This document shows, piece by piece, positions 25,594 to 33,586 of a stretch of DNA of 33,586 nucleotides. Each line of letters opens with the position of its first letter. The stretch's first letter is position 1. Made by a program: the position numbers and the translations under genes. The stretch lies in NCBI GenBank assembly GCA_003551495.1, contig PUMT01000175.1, forward strand, positions 1 through 33,586, given 5' to 3'. Origin of the DNA: Bacteroidota bacterium (GTDB lineage Bacteria > Bacteroidota > Bacteroidia > Bacteroidales > PUMT01). The notes beneath the pieces were generated by a model. That model ran no database searches and was not told where the DNA came from. It saw nothing but the letters and a program-made list of their open reading frames with translations.

Positions 25594-26913
25594 ATGAAAC
25601 GTAAAAAAAATTATCTGAAACACTTTCTGATAGCAGCTATTGGTCTCATCATACTTGCTGTTGTTGGAAAACAAACCGGCTGGTTCGGGAAGGAGATGGT
25701 TGTTGACGTAACTACCGGCAAAGTAGAGTTGCGAACGATCACCGAGATAATAACCGCCAACGGAAGGATAAGACCGCAGACCGAAGTGAAGATTAGTCCC
25801 GATGTATCGGGTGAAATTGTAGAACTGAATGTAATGGAGGGAGATGAAGTGGAAGCCGGGCAACTGCTTTTGAAAATAAATCCTGATACCTATATATCAA
25901 TGCGTGACCGCGCAGAAGCTTCAGTCAACTCAGCCCGTGCAAATCTTGCCAATGCCAGGGCAAGGCTGGCGCAGGTTGAAGCTCAGTTTGAGCAGTCCGA
26001 AAGGAACTACCTCCGCAATCAGCAGCTGTGGGAAAGAGAAACAATTTCCAGGGCAGAATATGAGTCGGCCTTATCGTCTTATAAAGTTGCAAAAGCCGAA
26101 GTGGAAGCCGCAAGGCAAAACGTAGAGGCCGGAGAGCATTCAGTAAGAAGCGCTGTAGCTTCTTTAAGGGAGGCCGAGGATAACCTTCGAAAAACTACAA
26201 TTTATGCCCCTGTAAGCGGGACAATTTCCAAATTGAGCGTTGAAAAAGGTGAAAGGGTTGTGGGAACAGCACAGATGGCAGGTACAGAAATGATGCGCAT
26301 TGCAAATCTGAACCATATGGAAGTAATGGTGCAGGTAAATGAGAACGATATTGTAAGAGTCAAAAACAAAGATACTGCCTTTATTGATATTGATGCCTAT
26401 CCCAGGGAACGCTTCAGGGGAGTAGTTACTGAAATAGCCAATACCGCCAGGGAAACTGCATCGGCTGATCAGGTTACCAATTTCGACGTCAGGATCCTGA
26501 TCCTGCCCGAATCATATTTACATATTACCGAAAACAATCCAAATATGCGTTATCCCTTTTTGCCGGGGATGTCTGCCACAGTAGACATACAGACAAACAC
26601 CAGGTATGATGTGCCTTCCATTCCGATACAGGCAGTAACAACCAGGGCAGATAACTCAGGAGAAGAGGGAGAATCTGAAGAGCCGGGGACACAGGATGAT
26701 ACTTTACGGGAGGTTGTTTTCAAAATAGCTGACAACAACAGTGTCAAAATTCAAAAAGTGTTAACAGGTATTCAGGACAATATGTATATTGAGGTTATTT
26801 CCGGACTTTCTCCCGGTGATATGGTAGTTACTGCCCCCTATAATGCTATTGCCAGAATTTTGAATGACGGATCCCTCATTTCAATAGTTAACAGGGATCA
26901 GCTCTACAACTGA
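25594..26913 (+). CDS. Membrane fusion protein of an efflux pump (HlyD/MacA-like)
   Basis: This 439-residue adaptor has one N-terminal membrane helix (about 10-27) and a lipoyl half-motif (SPDVSGEIVELNVMEGDEVEAGQLL). An alpha-hairpin of heptad repeats follows (about 105-200), then the second lipoyl half (TIYAPVSGTISKLSVEKGERV), a beta-barrel and a membrane-proximal domain. The anchored form and the domain order fit MacA-type adaptors that work with ABC permeases. A poly-acidic insert (about 353-368, EEGESEEPGTQDD) interrupts the C-terminal region. It follows the tolC-like gene; tsaB, not a permease, comes next. Confidence 0.9.
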   Translation: MKRKKNYLKHFLIAAIGLIILAVVGKQTGWFGKEMVVDVTTGKVELRTITEIITANGRIRPQTEVKISPDVSGEIVELNVMEGDEVEAGQLLLKINPDTYISMRDRAEASVNSARANLANARARLAQVEAQFEQSERNYLRNQQLWERETISRAEYESALSSYKVAKAEVEAARQNVEAGEHSVRSAVASLREAEDNLRKTTIYAPVSGTISKLSVEKGERVVGTAQMAGTEMMRIANLNHMEVMVQVNENDIVRVKNKDTAFIDIDAYPRERFRGVVTEIANTARETASADQVTNFDVRILILPESYLHITENNPNMRYPFLPGMSATVDIQTNTRYDVPSIPIQAVTTRADNSGEEGESEEPGTQDDTLREVVFKIADNNSVKIQKVLTGIQDNMYIEVISGLSPGDMVVTAPYNAIARILNDGSLISIVNRDQLYN

Positions 26914-26925
26914 GTGTTTTAAAAT

Positions 26926-27630
26926 ATGGGATTAATTCTCAACATTGAAACGGCAACAGGGATATGTTCAGCAGCAATTGCCGATAACGGAAAAACTATA
27001 GCCTTCAGGGAGGCGGTTGAAGATAAATCACATGCGGCTGTTCTTGCAGTTTTTATAGATGAGCTGCTGAATGAAACAGGGATCAATGCATCCGGACTTG
27101 ATGCAGTTGCTGTGAGTAAAGGTCCGGGATCCTACACCGGTTTAAGGATCGGAGTTTCAACGGCCAAAGGAATATGCTATGCAAACGGGAAGCCCCTGAT
27201 TGCAGTCGACACCCTTCAGTCAATGGTATGGGGAATGGCCAACATTTGTCTTCCGGAAATGCCTGAACACAGGTATGCATATTTATGCCCCATGATAGAT
27301 GCAAGGAGAATGGAGGTTTATGCTGCACTTTATAAATACAGCGGGGAAAGAGTAATTGCCACACACGCTCAAATAATCACTGCAGAAAGTTACGGTGATT
27401 TTCTGGAAAAGGGGAGGGTATTATTTTTCGGTAACGGTGCAGAAAAATGCAAAAATATCATCAAATCACCTAATGCACTCTTTGCAGATAAAATCGCAAC
27501 ATCTGCAAGATTTATGGAAGAGCTTTCTGAAAACAGATTCCGCCTTGGAAAAACTGAAGACTTAGTTTATTTCGAACCCTTTTATCTGAAGGACTTTATA
27601 GCTACCACCCCAAAGAAAAATATCCGTTGA
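26926..27630 (+). CDS. tsaB: tRNA t6A biosynthesis protein TsaB
   Basis: This 234-residue protein of the ASKHA fold partners TsaD and TsaE in making N6-threonylcarbamoyladenosine at position 37 of ANN-decoding tRNAs. The N-terminal LNIETATGICSAAI, SHAAVLAVFIDELL and VSKGPGSYTGLRIGVSTAKG (about 63-82) are diagnostic. It lies 12 bp after the fusion protein gene, so it is likely in the same transcript despite an unrelated role. Confidence 0.95.
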   Translation: MGLILNIETATGICSAAIADNGKTIAFREAVEDKSHAAVLAVFIDELLNETGINASGLDAVAVSKGPGSYTGLRIGVSTAKGICYANGKPLIAVDTLQSMVWGMANICLPEMPEHRYAYLCPMIDARRMEVYAALYKYSGERVIATHAQIITAESYGDFLEKGRVLFFGNGAEKCKNIIKSPNALFADKIATSARFMEELSENRFRLGKTEDLVYFEPFYLKDFIATTPKKNIR

Positions 27631-27673
27631 AAAAATTAGGTACAGTTTTTGATTCAGTGTTTAAAAAAACAAT

Positions 27674-28486
27674 ATGAAAAAGATAATTCGCATTCAGCTT
27701 TTGATTCTGATAATTTCTTTTACGGCAGGACATTTGACCGTAACCGGAAATGATACCATATATGTAAACAATCTGGATATCTCTTCAAAAACCCGGGTTT
27801 ATCATCCGGGTGAATCACTGAAATACCAACTTTATTACGGCATCGTCAATGCCGGTGAAGCAACGTTGACTGTAAAAGAAACGGAGCTTGAGAGGGAAAC
27901 TGTTCATCACCTTGAAATGAAGGCCTATTCAACCGGATTTGCCAAAAGGCTCTTCAGGCTTGACAATTCTTACAGAAGCTTTGTTGACCCTTCAAACGGA
28001 CTACCCTATAAGTCAATAAGGGACGTGAACGAGGGGAGTCACAGCCGTTACACAGAAGCTCATTACGACCGGGAAAATAACAAGGTGATCAGTACCCGCT
28101 CAGGCAATCACGATGCACCTCAGGGAATAATGGACAAGATTGCGTTATTTTACAAGCTCAGGAATATTTTGGGACAAAAAACTCTCAACGAAGGGGATGT
28201 AATCGTATTTCAGACTTTTATCGGTGAAGAAGTATATCCAATGTATATGAGGTATATGGGGATTGAAGAGGTACGTACCAAATCGGGCAGGTTTGAGGCA
28301 CTCAAGTTCATGCCTGTTGCTGAACCCGGTAAAGTTTTGAAATCCGAAAATGCAATCACTTTATGGCTTTCCAACGACCCCAATTTCGTGCCTGTCAAGC
28401 TCAGACTCAATCTGTTTATAGGATCTGTAAACGCTGACATTATTGAGTTTTCCGGCCTCAGAACCGGACTGGCCAATTCGAGGTAA
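27674..28486 (+). CDS. DUF3108 family secreted protein
   Basis: This 270-residue protein has an N-terminal signal peptide (hydrophobic 7-19; cleavage near residue 25). It then has the DUF3108 body, seen as YHPGESLKYQLYYGIVNAGEATLTV (about 42-66) and the long beta-rich remainder, including FIGEEVYPMYMRYMGIEEVRTKSGRFEALKF. It is probably periplasmic or on the inner face of the outer membrane. The function is unknown. It follows tsaB by 43 bp on the same strand. Confidence 0.82.
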   Translation: MKKIIRIQLLILIISFTAGHLTVTGNDTIYVNNLDISSKTRVYHPGESLKYQLYYGIVNAGEATLTVKETELERETVHHLEMKAYSTGFAKRLFRLDNSYRSFVDPSNGLPYKSIRDVNEGSHSRYTEAHYDRENNKVISTRSGNHDAPQGIMDKIALFYKLRNILGQKTLNEGDVIVFQTFIGEEVYPMYMRYMGIEEVRTKSGRFEALKFMPVAEPGKVLKSENAITLWLSNDPNFVPVKLRLNLFIGSVNADIIEFSGLRTGLANSR

Positions 28487-28542
28487 CTGATTTCCTTCAT
28501 ATAAGAGTCAAAGTTTCCCCACCTCCGCCTGTCTGCAAGTCT

Positions 28543-28560
28543 TAATAAAAATTTTTATTA
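28543..28560. repeat. AT palindrome overlapping the efp promoter
   Basis: TAATAAAAATTTTTATTA is a perfect 18-bp palindrome whose last two bases are the first two of the efp -7 element. The AAAAATTTTT core also forms the arms of the hairpin at 112-156, likewise just before a -7 element. Confidence 0.4.
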
Positions 28561-28566
28561 CTTTTG
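28559..28566 (+). promoter_or_regulatory. -7 element for efp
   Basis: TACTTTTG is an exact TAnnTTTG match, 22 bp before the efp ATG. No TTG is seen at -33. Confidence 0.55.
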
Positions 28567-28588
28567 CGCAAAATCAATAAATACTTCT

Positions 28589-29155
28589 ATGGCTACAACT
28601 TCAGACTTCAGAAACGGATTATGCCTTGAAATAGACAAGGAACTTTATACAATTGTGCAGTTTCTGCATGTCAAGCCCGGCAAGGGCCCGGCATTTGTCA
28701 GAACAAAGCTTAAACACCTGAAAACAGGAAAAGTATTAGATAAAACGTTCAACGCAGGAGTAAAAGTTGATGTTGCAAGGGTTGAAAGAAGGCCTTACCA
28801 GTTTCTTTACAAGGATGATCTGGGGTATCATTTCATGCACAAGGAAACATTTGAACAGGTCACACTACCTGAAGATATGATTGATGCCCATGAGCTGCTT
28901 GTCGAAAGCCAGGATGTAGAAGTGGTATATCATGCCGATACCGAAACCCCACTCTCCTGTGATATGCCGCCTTTCGTTGAAATGGAGGTCACCTATACCG
29001 AGCCGGGTGTTAAAGGAGATACATCTTCAACCTCATCTCAGAAACCGGCAACAATAGAAACAGGTGCAACCATTAATGTGCCCCTTTTTATAAATAAGGG
29101 TGATAAAATAAAAATTGATACCCGCACCAAATCATATGCTGAAAGGGTAAAATAA
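28589..29155 (+). CDS. efp: Elongation factor P
   Basis: This 188-residue, three-domain protein relieves ribosomes stalled at polyproline. The tip loop of domain I reads [15 protein letters not shown], with Lys32 at the site that is modified in some bacteria. Domains II (about 66-128) and III (about 130-188, [26 protein letters not shown]) are complete, and the length is normal. No modification enzyme gene (epmA or similar) is in the window. The SpoIIE-type phosphatase gene follows after 69 bp. Confidence 0.97.
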   Translation: MATTSDFRNGLCLEIDKELYTIVQFLHVKPGKGPAFVRTKLKHLKTGKVLDKTFNAGVKVDVARVERRPYQFLYKDDLGYHFMHKETFEQVTLPEDMIDAHELLVESQDVEVVYHADTETPLSCDMPPFVEMEVTYTEPGVKGDTSSTSSQKPATIETGATINVPLFINKGDKIKIDTRTKSYAERVK

Positions 29156-29224
29156 ACCGCATTTTTTTAATATCCCCATTTTTTACTATTTTTAGGATAA
29201 TTTTTAAAAATCAAGATTTAAAAA

Positions 29225-30454
29225 ATGGGCGACAGTTCTTCTTTCAGCAGGCTGGAATTGATTAAATTCAAGCTCCGTGCGTTGCTTGATATAACCAAAA
29301 GCATAAACGCCAACCCTTCGCAGGAAGAGCTTTTGTCTTATTATGAAGATCTGCTTAGAAAAGAATTGAATATAGGCAAGGTTCTTATATTCAAACTGTC
29401 TGAAAAATGGGAATGCCTTCTCAATTCGGGATTCAAAAAGGATGTCCACAAAAATATAGTTGTTGAGAAGGATCTTCTGCATCACAACGATATTTCGTTT
29501 ATTTCATCAGACAAACCTGAAAACCTTCAACATTTCGATATTATTATCCCCGTAATTCACAATAACAAGCATATTGCCTTTGTGCTTATAGGTGACATTG
29601 ACGAGGAAAGTACCGGCGTAAGCCCTATTATCAAACATCTTCATTTCATCCAGACACTCTCAAATATTATCATAGTTGCCACAGAAAATATCAGGCTAAA
29701 CCAGGAAAATATCAGGCAGGCTGCAATCAAGCGGGAGCTTGAGCTTGCCGCAAAACTTCAGTCAATGCTGATACCCGATTCCAGCAGGCTTCCGGCCACC
29801 AGATATTTAAGAGCTTCAGCATTTTATCATCCGCACTTTGATGTAGGAGGCGATTATTATGATTTTATAAAACTTAACAGGTACGAGTATGGATTCTGCA
29901 TGGCTGACGTATCAGGAAAAGGTATATCGGCAGCTATAATAATGTCAAATTTTCAGGCTAACCTGAGAGCCCTCTTTACTTCCGGGATTAAATTCACCAG
30001 CCTTATAACCACTCTGAATGAGAGAATAAATGAAACCACAAAAGGTGAGCGGTTCATTACAATGTTCATAGGCAAGTACAACACAAGAACATGTGAGCTG
30101 ACATATATTAATGCAGGACACAACCCTCCAATTATTTACGATATGGTCAACAAAAGGCTTTCTTACCTGAACAGCAACTGCGTGGGGATTGGAATGCTGG
30201 ATGAAATACCGTTTATCAGACAGGAAACCCTTAAGATCAAAAATAAAAGCAAGCTACTTTCCTATACTGACGGACTGGTTGAAATACTTGACGAAAACAA
30301 CGTTGAAATGGGCACTGAAGCCCTTGAAAAATTTATTGTCAACAAAAACCCTGTTGAAGAGAATATTAATGAAATGGTAAATAATTACGGGATACTTGAA
30401 GGTAATAACTCAATTTTCGATGATATCTCCATACTGGGGTTTGAGTTTCACTAG
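29225..30454 (+). CDS. SpoIIE-type PP2C serine phosphatase with GAF-like domain
   Basis: This 409-residue protein has an N-terminal GAF-like sensor region (about 15-155), a short linking helix (EELELAAKLQSMLIP-like, 168-184) and a PP2C/SpoIIE phosphatase domain. The metal-binding aspartates are present in VGGDYYDF (207-214, Asp210), ADVSGKG (227-233, Asp228), SYTDGLVE and DDISILG at the C-terminus. Such RsbU-like enzymes usually dephosphorylate an anti-sigma-factor antagonist. No antagonist or kinase gene is adjacent. A near-match to a -7 element (TATTTTTA, 29187-29194) precedes it. Confidence 0.88.
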   Translation: MGDSSSFSRLELIKFKLRALLDITKSINANPSQEELLSYYEDLLRKELNIGKVLIFKLSEKWECLLNSGFKKDVHKNIVVEKDLLHHNDISFISSDKPENLQHFDIIIPVIHNNKHIAFVLIGDIDEESTGVSPIIKHLHFIQTLSNIIIVATENIRLNQENIRQAAIKRELELAAKLQSMLIPDSSRLPATRYLRASAFYHPHFDVGGDYYDFIKLNRYEYGFCMADVSGKGISAAIIMSNFQANLRALFTSGIKFTSLITTLNERINETTKGERFITMFIGKYNTRTCELTYINAGHNPPIIYDMVNKRLSYLNSNCVGIGMLDEIPFIRQETLKIKNKSKLLSYTDGLVEILDENNVEMGTEALEKFIVNKNPVEENINEMVNNYGILEGNNSIFDDISILGFEFH

Positions 30455-30545
30455 AAAGCAGTAAATCGGGCACATAAAATCATTTCCGGTTGCCGGGTTA
30501 TCACTAACACGGCTCTTGCAGCATCAAATTCAGAATAAATGCTTT

Positions 30546-30689
30546 TGAATATCCAAAAGTTGTAAGGATTTTCACAAAGCTTGCGGAAAACAGGAAAAAG
30601 TTATAAAGTTTTTAACAAAGCTTGCTTAAATCTGGAAAATGTTAAAGGTTTCCAACAAAGCTTACGGAAATCCGGAAGGTGTAAAAACC
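30546..30689. repeat. Tandem 40/41-bp stem-loop array between convergent genes
   Basis: There are three full units and one partial unit: 30546-30584, 30585-30625, 30626-30665 and 30666-30689. Each full unit ends in ACAAAGCTTGC or ACAAAGCTTAC (30574, 30615, 30655). The bases on either side pair: TTTTC/GAAAA (30569-30573, 30586-30590), TTTAA/TTAAA (30611-30615, 30626-30630) and TTTCC/GGAAA (30649-30653, 30666-30670). The stem sequence changes but the pairing is kept. Each loop holds the self-complementary AAGCTT. It lies in the 245-bp gap between the SpoIIE-type gene and tyrS, both ending here. Confidence 0.75.
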
Positions 30690-30699
30690 ACGTCCCTGT

Positions 30700-31983
30700 T
30701 TATTTCCGTACAACAATCAAATAGTAGTTCTTTTTCCCCTTTTGTACCAGAAGGTATTTCCCGTTGATCAGCCGGTTTTTGTCAACAACCTGTTCCGGAT
30801 CATCAATCTTTTCCCTGTTAATTCCCAGTCCTCCCCCTTTTACCATTCGGCGCAGTTCACCTTTCGAAGAAAAAACAGGTGTTATTTCAGCAAGAAGTTC
30901 AGATATTGTCACCCCTTCTGAAAACAATTTATTTTCTGCTTCATATCTTGGAACACCCTCAAAAACGTCCAGAAAAGTTGTCTCATCAATTTTGCCAAGC
31001 GATTCTGTTGTGCCTTTTCCGAATAGTATCCCGGAAGCCTCCTCGGCCAGCTCCAGATCTTCCTTCGAATGAACCATAACAGTCATTTCTCTTGCGAGGG
31101 TCTTCTGAAGCAATCTTTTCTGCGGAGCTTTACCGTGTTCCCGGGTCAAATCTTCAACCTCATTTGCGGAGAGCATAGTAAATATTTTCACAAAACGCTG
31201 AGCATCTATATCTGAAACATTTAACCAGAACTGGTAAAATCTGTAAGCGGAAGTCATCCGGGGATCGAGCCACACATTTCCTGCTTCCGTTTTTCCGAAT
31301 TTCGAACCATCTGCTTTTGTAATCAAAGGACAGGTAATCCCCCATGCCTCTCCGCCGTCCTTGCGACGGATCAGTTCAGTCCCTGTAACAATATTCCCCC
31401 ACTGATCCGATCCCCCCATTTGCAGTTTGCAGTTCTTCTGCCTGTAGAGATGTAAAAAATCGTACCCCTGAACAAGCTGGTATGAAAACTCGGTAAAGGA
31501 CAATCCGCTTTCAAGCCTGTTTTTGACAGAATCTTTGGACATCATGTAGTTAACTGTGATATGCTTGCCAATATCCCTGATAAAATGAAGAAAGGTTATA
31601 TCTTTCGTCCAGTCGTAATTATTTACCATCTCGGCCTTGTTTTCCCCTTTTTCGAATTCAAGAAACCGCCGGAGTTGTTTTTCAAGCTGCCTCTGGTTGT
31701 AGCGAAGAGTTTCCTCATCAAGCAGGTTCCTCTCCTCTGATTTTCCGGAAGGATCACCAATCAGTCCGGTAGCCCCTCCAACCAGTACAATGGGTTTATG
31801 ACCGCAACGTTGAAAATGCTTTAGCATCATAACAGACACAAGATGGCCTATATGAAGCGAGCTTGCTGTAGGGTCTATTCCAACGTAAGCAGTTGTCATC
31901 TCCCGCTTCAGTTGCTCTTCTGTTCCGGGCATAATATCGTGAATCATGCCCCTCCATCTTAATTCTTCTACAAAATCAGGCAT
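30700..31983 (-). CDS. tyrS: Tyrosyl-tRNA synthetase
   Basis: This 427-residue class I synthetase attaches Tyr to tRNA-Tyr. It has HIGH ([11 protein letters not shown], about 43-53), the substrate-binding YQLVQGYDF and GGSDQWGN segments, and a KMSKS-equivalent KFGKT. A C-terminal S4 RNA-binding domain follows (about 355-427). I chose the ATG at 31983: an upstream in-frame ATG at 32010 lies in front of and inside the -7 element (32000-32007), so it cannot be translated from that promoter. The gene is convergent with the SpoIIE-type phosphatase gene and divergent from the saccharopine-dehydrogenase-like gene. Confidence 0.97.
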   Translation of the reverse strand: MPDFVEELRWRGMIHDIMPGTEEQLKREMTTAYVGIDPTASSLHIGHLVSVMMLKHFQRCGHKPIVLVGGATGLIGDPSGKSEERNLLDEETLRYNQRQLEKQLRRFLEFEKGENKAEMVNNYDWTKDITFLHFIRDIGKHITVNYMMSKDSVKNRLESGLSFTEFSYQLVQGYDFLHLYRQKNCKLQMGGSDQWGNIVTGTELIRRKDGGEAWGITCPLITKADGSKFGKTEAGNVWLDPRMTSAYRFYQFWLNVSDIDAQRFVKIFTMLSANEVEDLTREHGKAPQKRLLQKTLAREMTVMVHSKEDLELAEEASGILFGKGTTESLGKIDETTFLDVFEGVPRYEAENKLFSEGVTISELLAEITPVFSSKGELRRMVKGGGLGINREKIDDPEQVVDKNRLINGKYLLVQKGKKNYYLIVVRK

Positions 31984-31999
31984 AGCAAAAAATTTTCCG

Positions 32000-32007
32000 C
32001 AAATGTA
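32000..32007 (-). promoter_or_regulatory. -7 element for tyrS
   Basis: On the minus strand it reads TACATTTG, an exact TAnnTTTG match 16 bp before the chosen ATG. TTTC stands about 19 bp upstream in place of TTTG. The context TCATGTACATTTGCG differs at two of 15 positions from the word shared by the radical SAM and sugar transferase promoters. Confidence 0.6.
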
Positions 32008-32144
32008 CATGAATTTTTTTTATCCTGAAACAGGTCCATAAGCATAAACCTCCGGCGGGCTTGCAGTAAAAAAACAACCACTGGAGAACTGAATGATTAC
32101 TTTCTTCATGGGAGTTTGATTAAACTGAACCGGATTAATTTTCT

Positions 32145-32152
32145 TAATTTTG
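32145..32152 (+). promoter_or_regulatory. -7 element for the saccharopine-dehydrogenase-like gene
   Basis: TAATTTTG is an exact TAnnTTTG match 40 bp before the ATG. The nearest TTG (32116-32118) is 26 bp away, too far for a standard -33 element. Confidence 0.4.
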
Positions 32153-32192
32153 ATGTTTTAGATGTTATTTAAATTTTACTTTATAAACCATC

Positions 32193-33320
32193 ATGGACAA
32201 GAAAAATATCGCAGTTCTGGGTGGCGGACTTGTTGGAAGTGCTATTGCAGCCGACCTTCACCCTGTTTTTAATGTTACAGTAATTGATATAAGCAAAAGA
32301 TCACTTGGAAAGCTTCAGGATAGCGGAATCAGAACCCTGAATGCAGACCTGTCTGATAATGAAACACTTCGGCGCACTGTAAGGGATTTTGACATAGTAA
32401 TAGGTGCCCTTCCCGGATCCATGGGCTACAACATGATAAAGCAGGTGATCATGGAAAGAAAGGATGTGGTTGATATATCCTTTTGTCCTGAAGATCCGAT
32501 GGAACTCGACAAAGATGCAAGGGAAAATGGAGTTACTGTAATAACCGACTGTGGTGTGGCCCCGGGCATGGGGAATATTATTCTGGGGTATCACAACAGC
32601 CTGATGGAAGTGAAGAATTACGAATGTTATGTCGGAGGCCTCCCTTTTGTCCGGGAATGGCCGTACGAGTACAAAGCTGTATTTTCCCCAATTGATGTTA
32701 TTGAAGAATATATCAGGCCGGCCAGGTATGTTGAAAACGGGAAACTTACAGTAAGAGAAGCACTTTCAGATCCTGAACTGATGTTTTTTGACAATATCGG
32801 CACTCTTGAGGCCTGGAACTCCGACGGACTCCGTTCGCTTATCAAAACTATGAAAATACCGCGCATGATAGAAAAAACCCTGAGGTATCCGGGGTGTATA
32901 GAGTACCTGAAAGTTCTCCGCGAAACAGGGTTCTTTTCAAACGAACCGGTAGAAGTTAACGGAGTGTCAATCAGACCTGTAGATTTAACCGCAAAACTGC
33001 TTTTCCCTAAATGGGAAATGAAGCCCGGAGAAGAAGATTTTACTGTTATGAGGATAATCGTTGAAGGAAAGGAAAAGGGGAAGAAAAAAAAGTATACCTG
33101 GAATCTGTTTGACAGATATGACGGGTCTTCAGGTACCCTCTCCATGGCAAGAACAACTGGTTTTACATGTACTGCAGCTGTAAACCTGGTTGCATCATCC
33201 GGATACCGGGAAAAAGGGGTTTCCCCTCCGGAATATCTTGGCCGGGACAGCAGGAATTTCAATTTCATTATAAACTACCTTAAAGAAAGAAATGTTATTT
33301 ACAATGTTGAGGAAAGCTGA
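32193..33320 (+). CDS. Saccharopine dehydrogenase family oxidoreductase
   Basis: This 375-residue protein has an N-terminal Rossmann domain (GGGLVGSAIA, 10-19; acidic end of beta-2 at VIDIS, which favours NAD) and a C-terminal saccharopine-dehydrogenase-like catalytic domain. The conserved TDCGVAPGMGNIILGY (about 117-132) marks the Lys9/lysine-dehydrogenase group. It may act on lysine, saccharopine or a related amino acid; the substrate is not clear from sequence. thyA starts 50 bp downstream on the same strand. Confidence 0.85.
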   Translation: MDKKNIAVLGGGLVGSAIAADLHPVFNVTVIDISKRSLGKLQDSGIRTLNADLSDNETLRRTVRDFDIVIGALPGSMGYNMIKQVIMERKDVVDISFCPEDPMELDKDARENGVTVITDCGVAPGMGNIILGYHNSLMEVKNYECYVGGLPFVREWPYEYKAVFSPIDVIEEYIRPARYVENGKLTVREALSDPELMFFDNIGTLEAWNSDGLRSLIKTMKIPRMIEKTLRYPGCIEYLKVLRETGFFSNEPVEVNGVSIRPVDLTAKLLFPKWEMKPGEEDFTVMRIIVEGKEKGKKKKYTWNLFDRYDGSSGTLSMARTTGFTCTAAVNLVASSGYREKGVSPPEYLGRDSRNFNFIINYLKERNVIYNVEES

Positions 33321-33370
33321 TCCAATACAGGTGACGTTCTTCTTAAAACAGAAACCTTAAAAGCTGACAG

Positions 33371-33586
33371 ATGCAACAATATTTAGATCTGCTCACCCAT
33401 GTCCTTGAAAACGGAAAGAGTAAAAAAGACCGTACCGGAACAGGAACGCTCAGTATTTTCGGCCACCAGATGAGGTTTAACCTGCAAAAGGGCTTCCCTT
33501 TGCTGACTACCAAAAAACTGCACCTGCCTTCAATAATTCATGAACTGCTATGGTTCCTGAAAGGCGAAACAAATATAAAATACCTA
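33371..33586 (+). CDS. thyA: Thymidylate synthase, 5' part (cut by window edge)
   Basis: 72 codons are visible from the ATG at 33371 to the end of the window without a stop. The translation begins [15 protein letters not shown]. It contains [19 protein letters not shown], with the phosphate-binding Arg (residue 22), and then [25 protein letters not shown], all diagnostic of ThyA, which makes dTMP from dUMP with methylenetetrahydrofolate. The catalytic Cys lies beyond the window. dihydrofolate reductase would be expected next. Confidence 0.95.
   Translation, partial: MQQYLDLLTHVLENGKSKKDRTGTGTLSIFGHQMRFNLQKGFPLLTTKKLHLPSIIHELLWFLKGETNIKYL

Noticed and set aside
30546-30689. Possible CRISPR array
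   Set aside because: The repeat covers the whole unit, so there are no unique spacers; period, copy number and lack of cas genes do not fit.
31984-32010. Upstream ATG of tyrS (nine extra residues)
   Set aside because: It lies at the predicted -7 element, upstream of the likely transcription start, and the extra residues are not conserved in the family.
32627-33268. 213-codon open frame antisense to the saccharopine-dehydrogenase-like gene
   Set aside because: It mirrors a well-supported gene, has low-complexity Ser/Phe-rich composition typical of an antisense frame, and shows no motif or promoter.

Overview
The window looks like chromosomal DNA of a member of the Bacteroidota, most likely Bacteroidales or a near relative. 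The evidence is: a GldA-type ABC ATPase; a bacterial-type-2 isoleucyl-tRNA synthetase; a DksA-like protein that has lost its zinc cysteines; an UpxY/NusG-like elongation factor and a Wzi-family outer-membrane protein in a polysaccharide locus; and repeated -7 promoter elements of the form TAnnTTTG with a TTG near -33. Shine-Dalgarno sequences are mostly absent. Nearly all of the window is ordinary housekeeping sequence. I see no tRNA, rRNA, IS element, prophage or CRISPR array.

Layout. 1-186 holds two hairpins with the same loop, leading into the promoter of a radical SAM gene. 187-4173 holds the radical SAM protein, a MurG/GT28-like glycosyltransferase, a divergent PAP2-like membrane protein and rpoN (the last two on the minus strand). 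4288-6819 holds asnS (minus) and gldA (plus), divergent across a structured leader. 6900-8370 is metK behind a recognisable SAM-II riboswitch. 8389-15183 is a polysaccharide module: a divergent initiating sugar transferase, then wza-, wzc-, nusG/upxY- and wzi-like genes, with no polymerase, flippase or other glycosyltransferases. 15216-18001 holds a ZIP metal transporter, an SDR-type dehydrogenase (minus) and riboflavin synthase. 18206-22725 is ileS, a dksA/traR-like gene and lspA. 22754-23983 (minus) is a YgjP-type metallopeptidase, a DUF2905 protein and a gene remnant. 24209-28486 is tolC-like, a membrane fusion protein, tsaB and a DUF3108 protein. 28589-30454 is efp and a SpoIIE-type phosphatase. 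30546-30689 is a tandem array of stem-loops between convergent genes. 30700-33586 is tyrS (minus), a saccharopine-dehydrogenase-like gene and the 5' part of thyA, cut by the window edge.

How it fits together. Three aminoacyl-tRNA synthetases, EF-P, TsaB (tRNA t6A) and a DksA-like factor form a translation and growth theme. Wza/Wzc/NusG-like/Wzi form an export core for a surface polysaccharide whose first sugar is probably loaded by the divergent transferase. TolC plus the fusion protein form two thirds of an efflux pump whose inner-membrane part is not here.

The most interesting signals are non-coding or at motif level: (i) the 40/41-bp stem-loop array at 30546-30689, whose stems change in a compensating way around a constant loop containing AAGCTT; (ii) the two hairpins at 1-156 with different stems and a shared TGTGTGTATTT loop; (iii) the IleRS signature HXGH swapped to GXHH; (iv) the SAM-II riboswitch starting just after a near-ideal promoter; (v) an undescribed structured leader of asnS; and (vi) a start-less, in-frame gene remnant after the DUF2905 gene. 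I did not find a convincing new multi-gene system.
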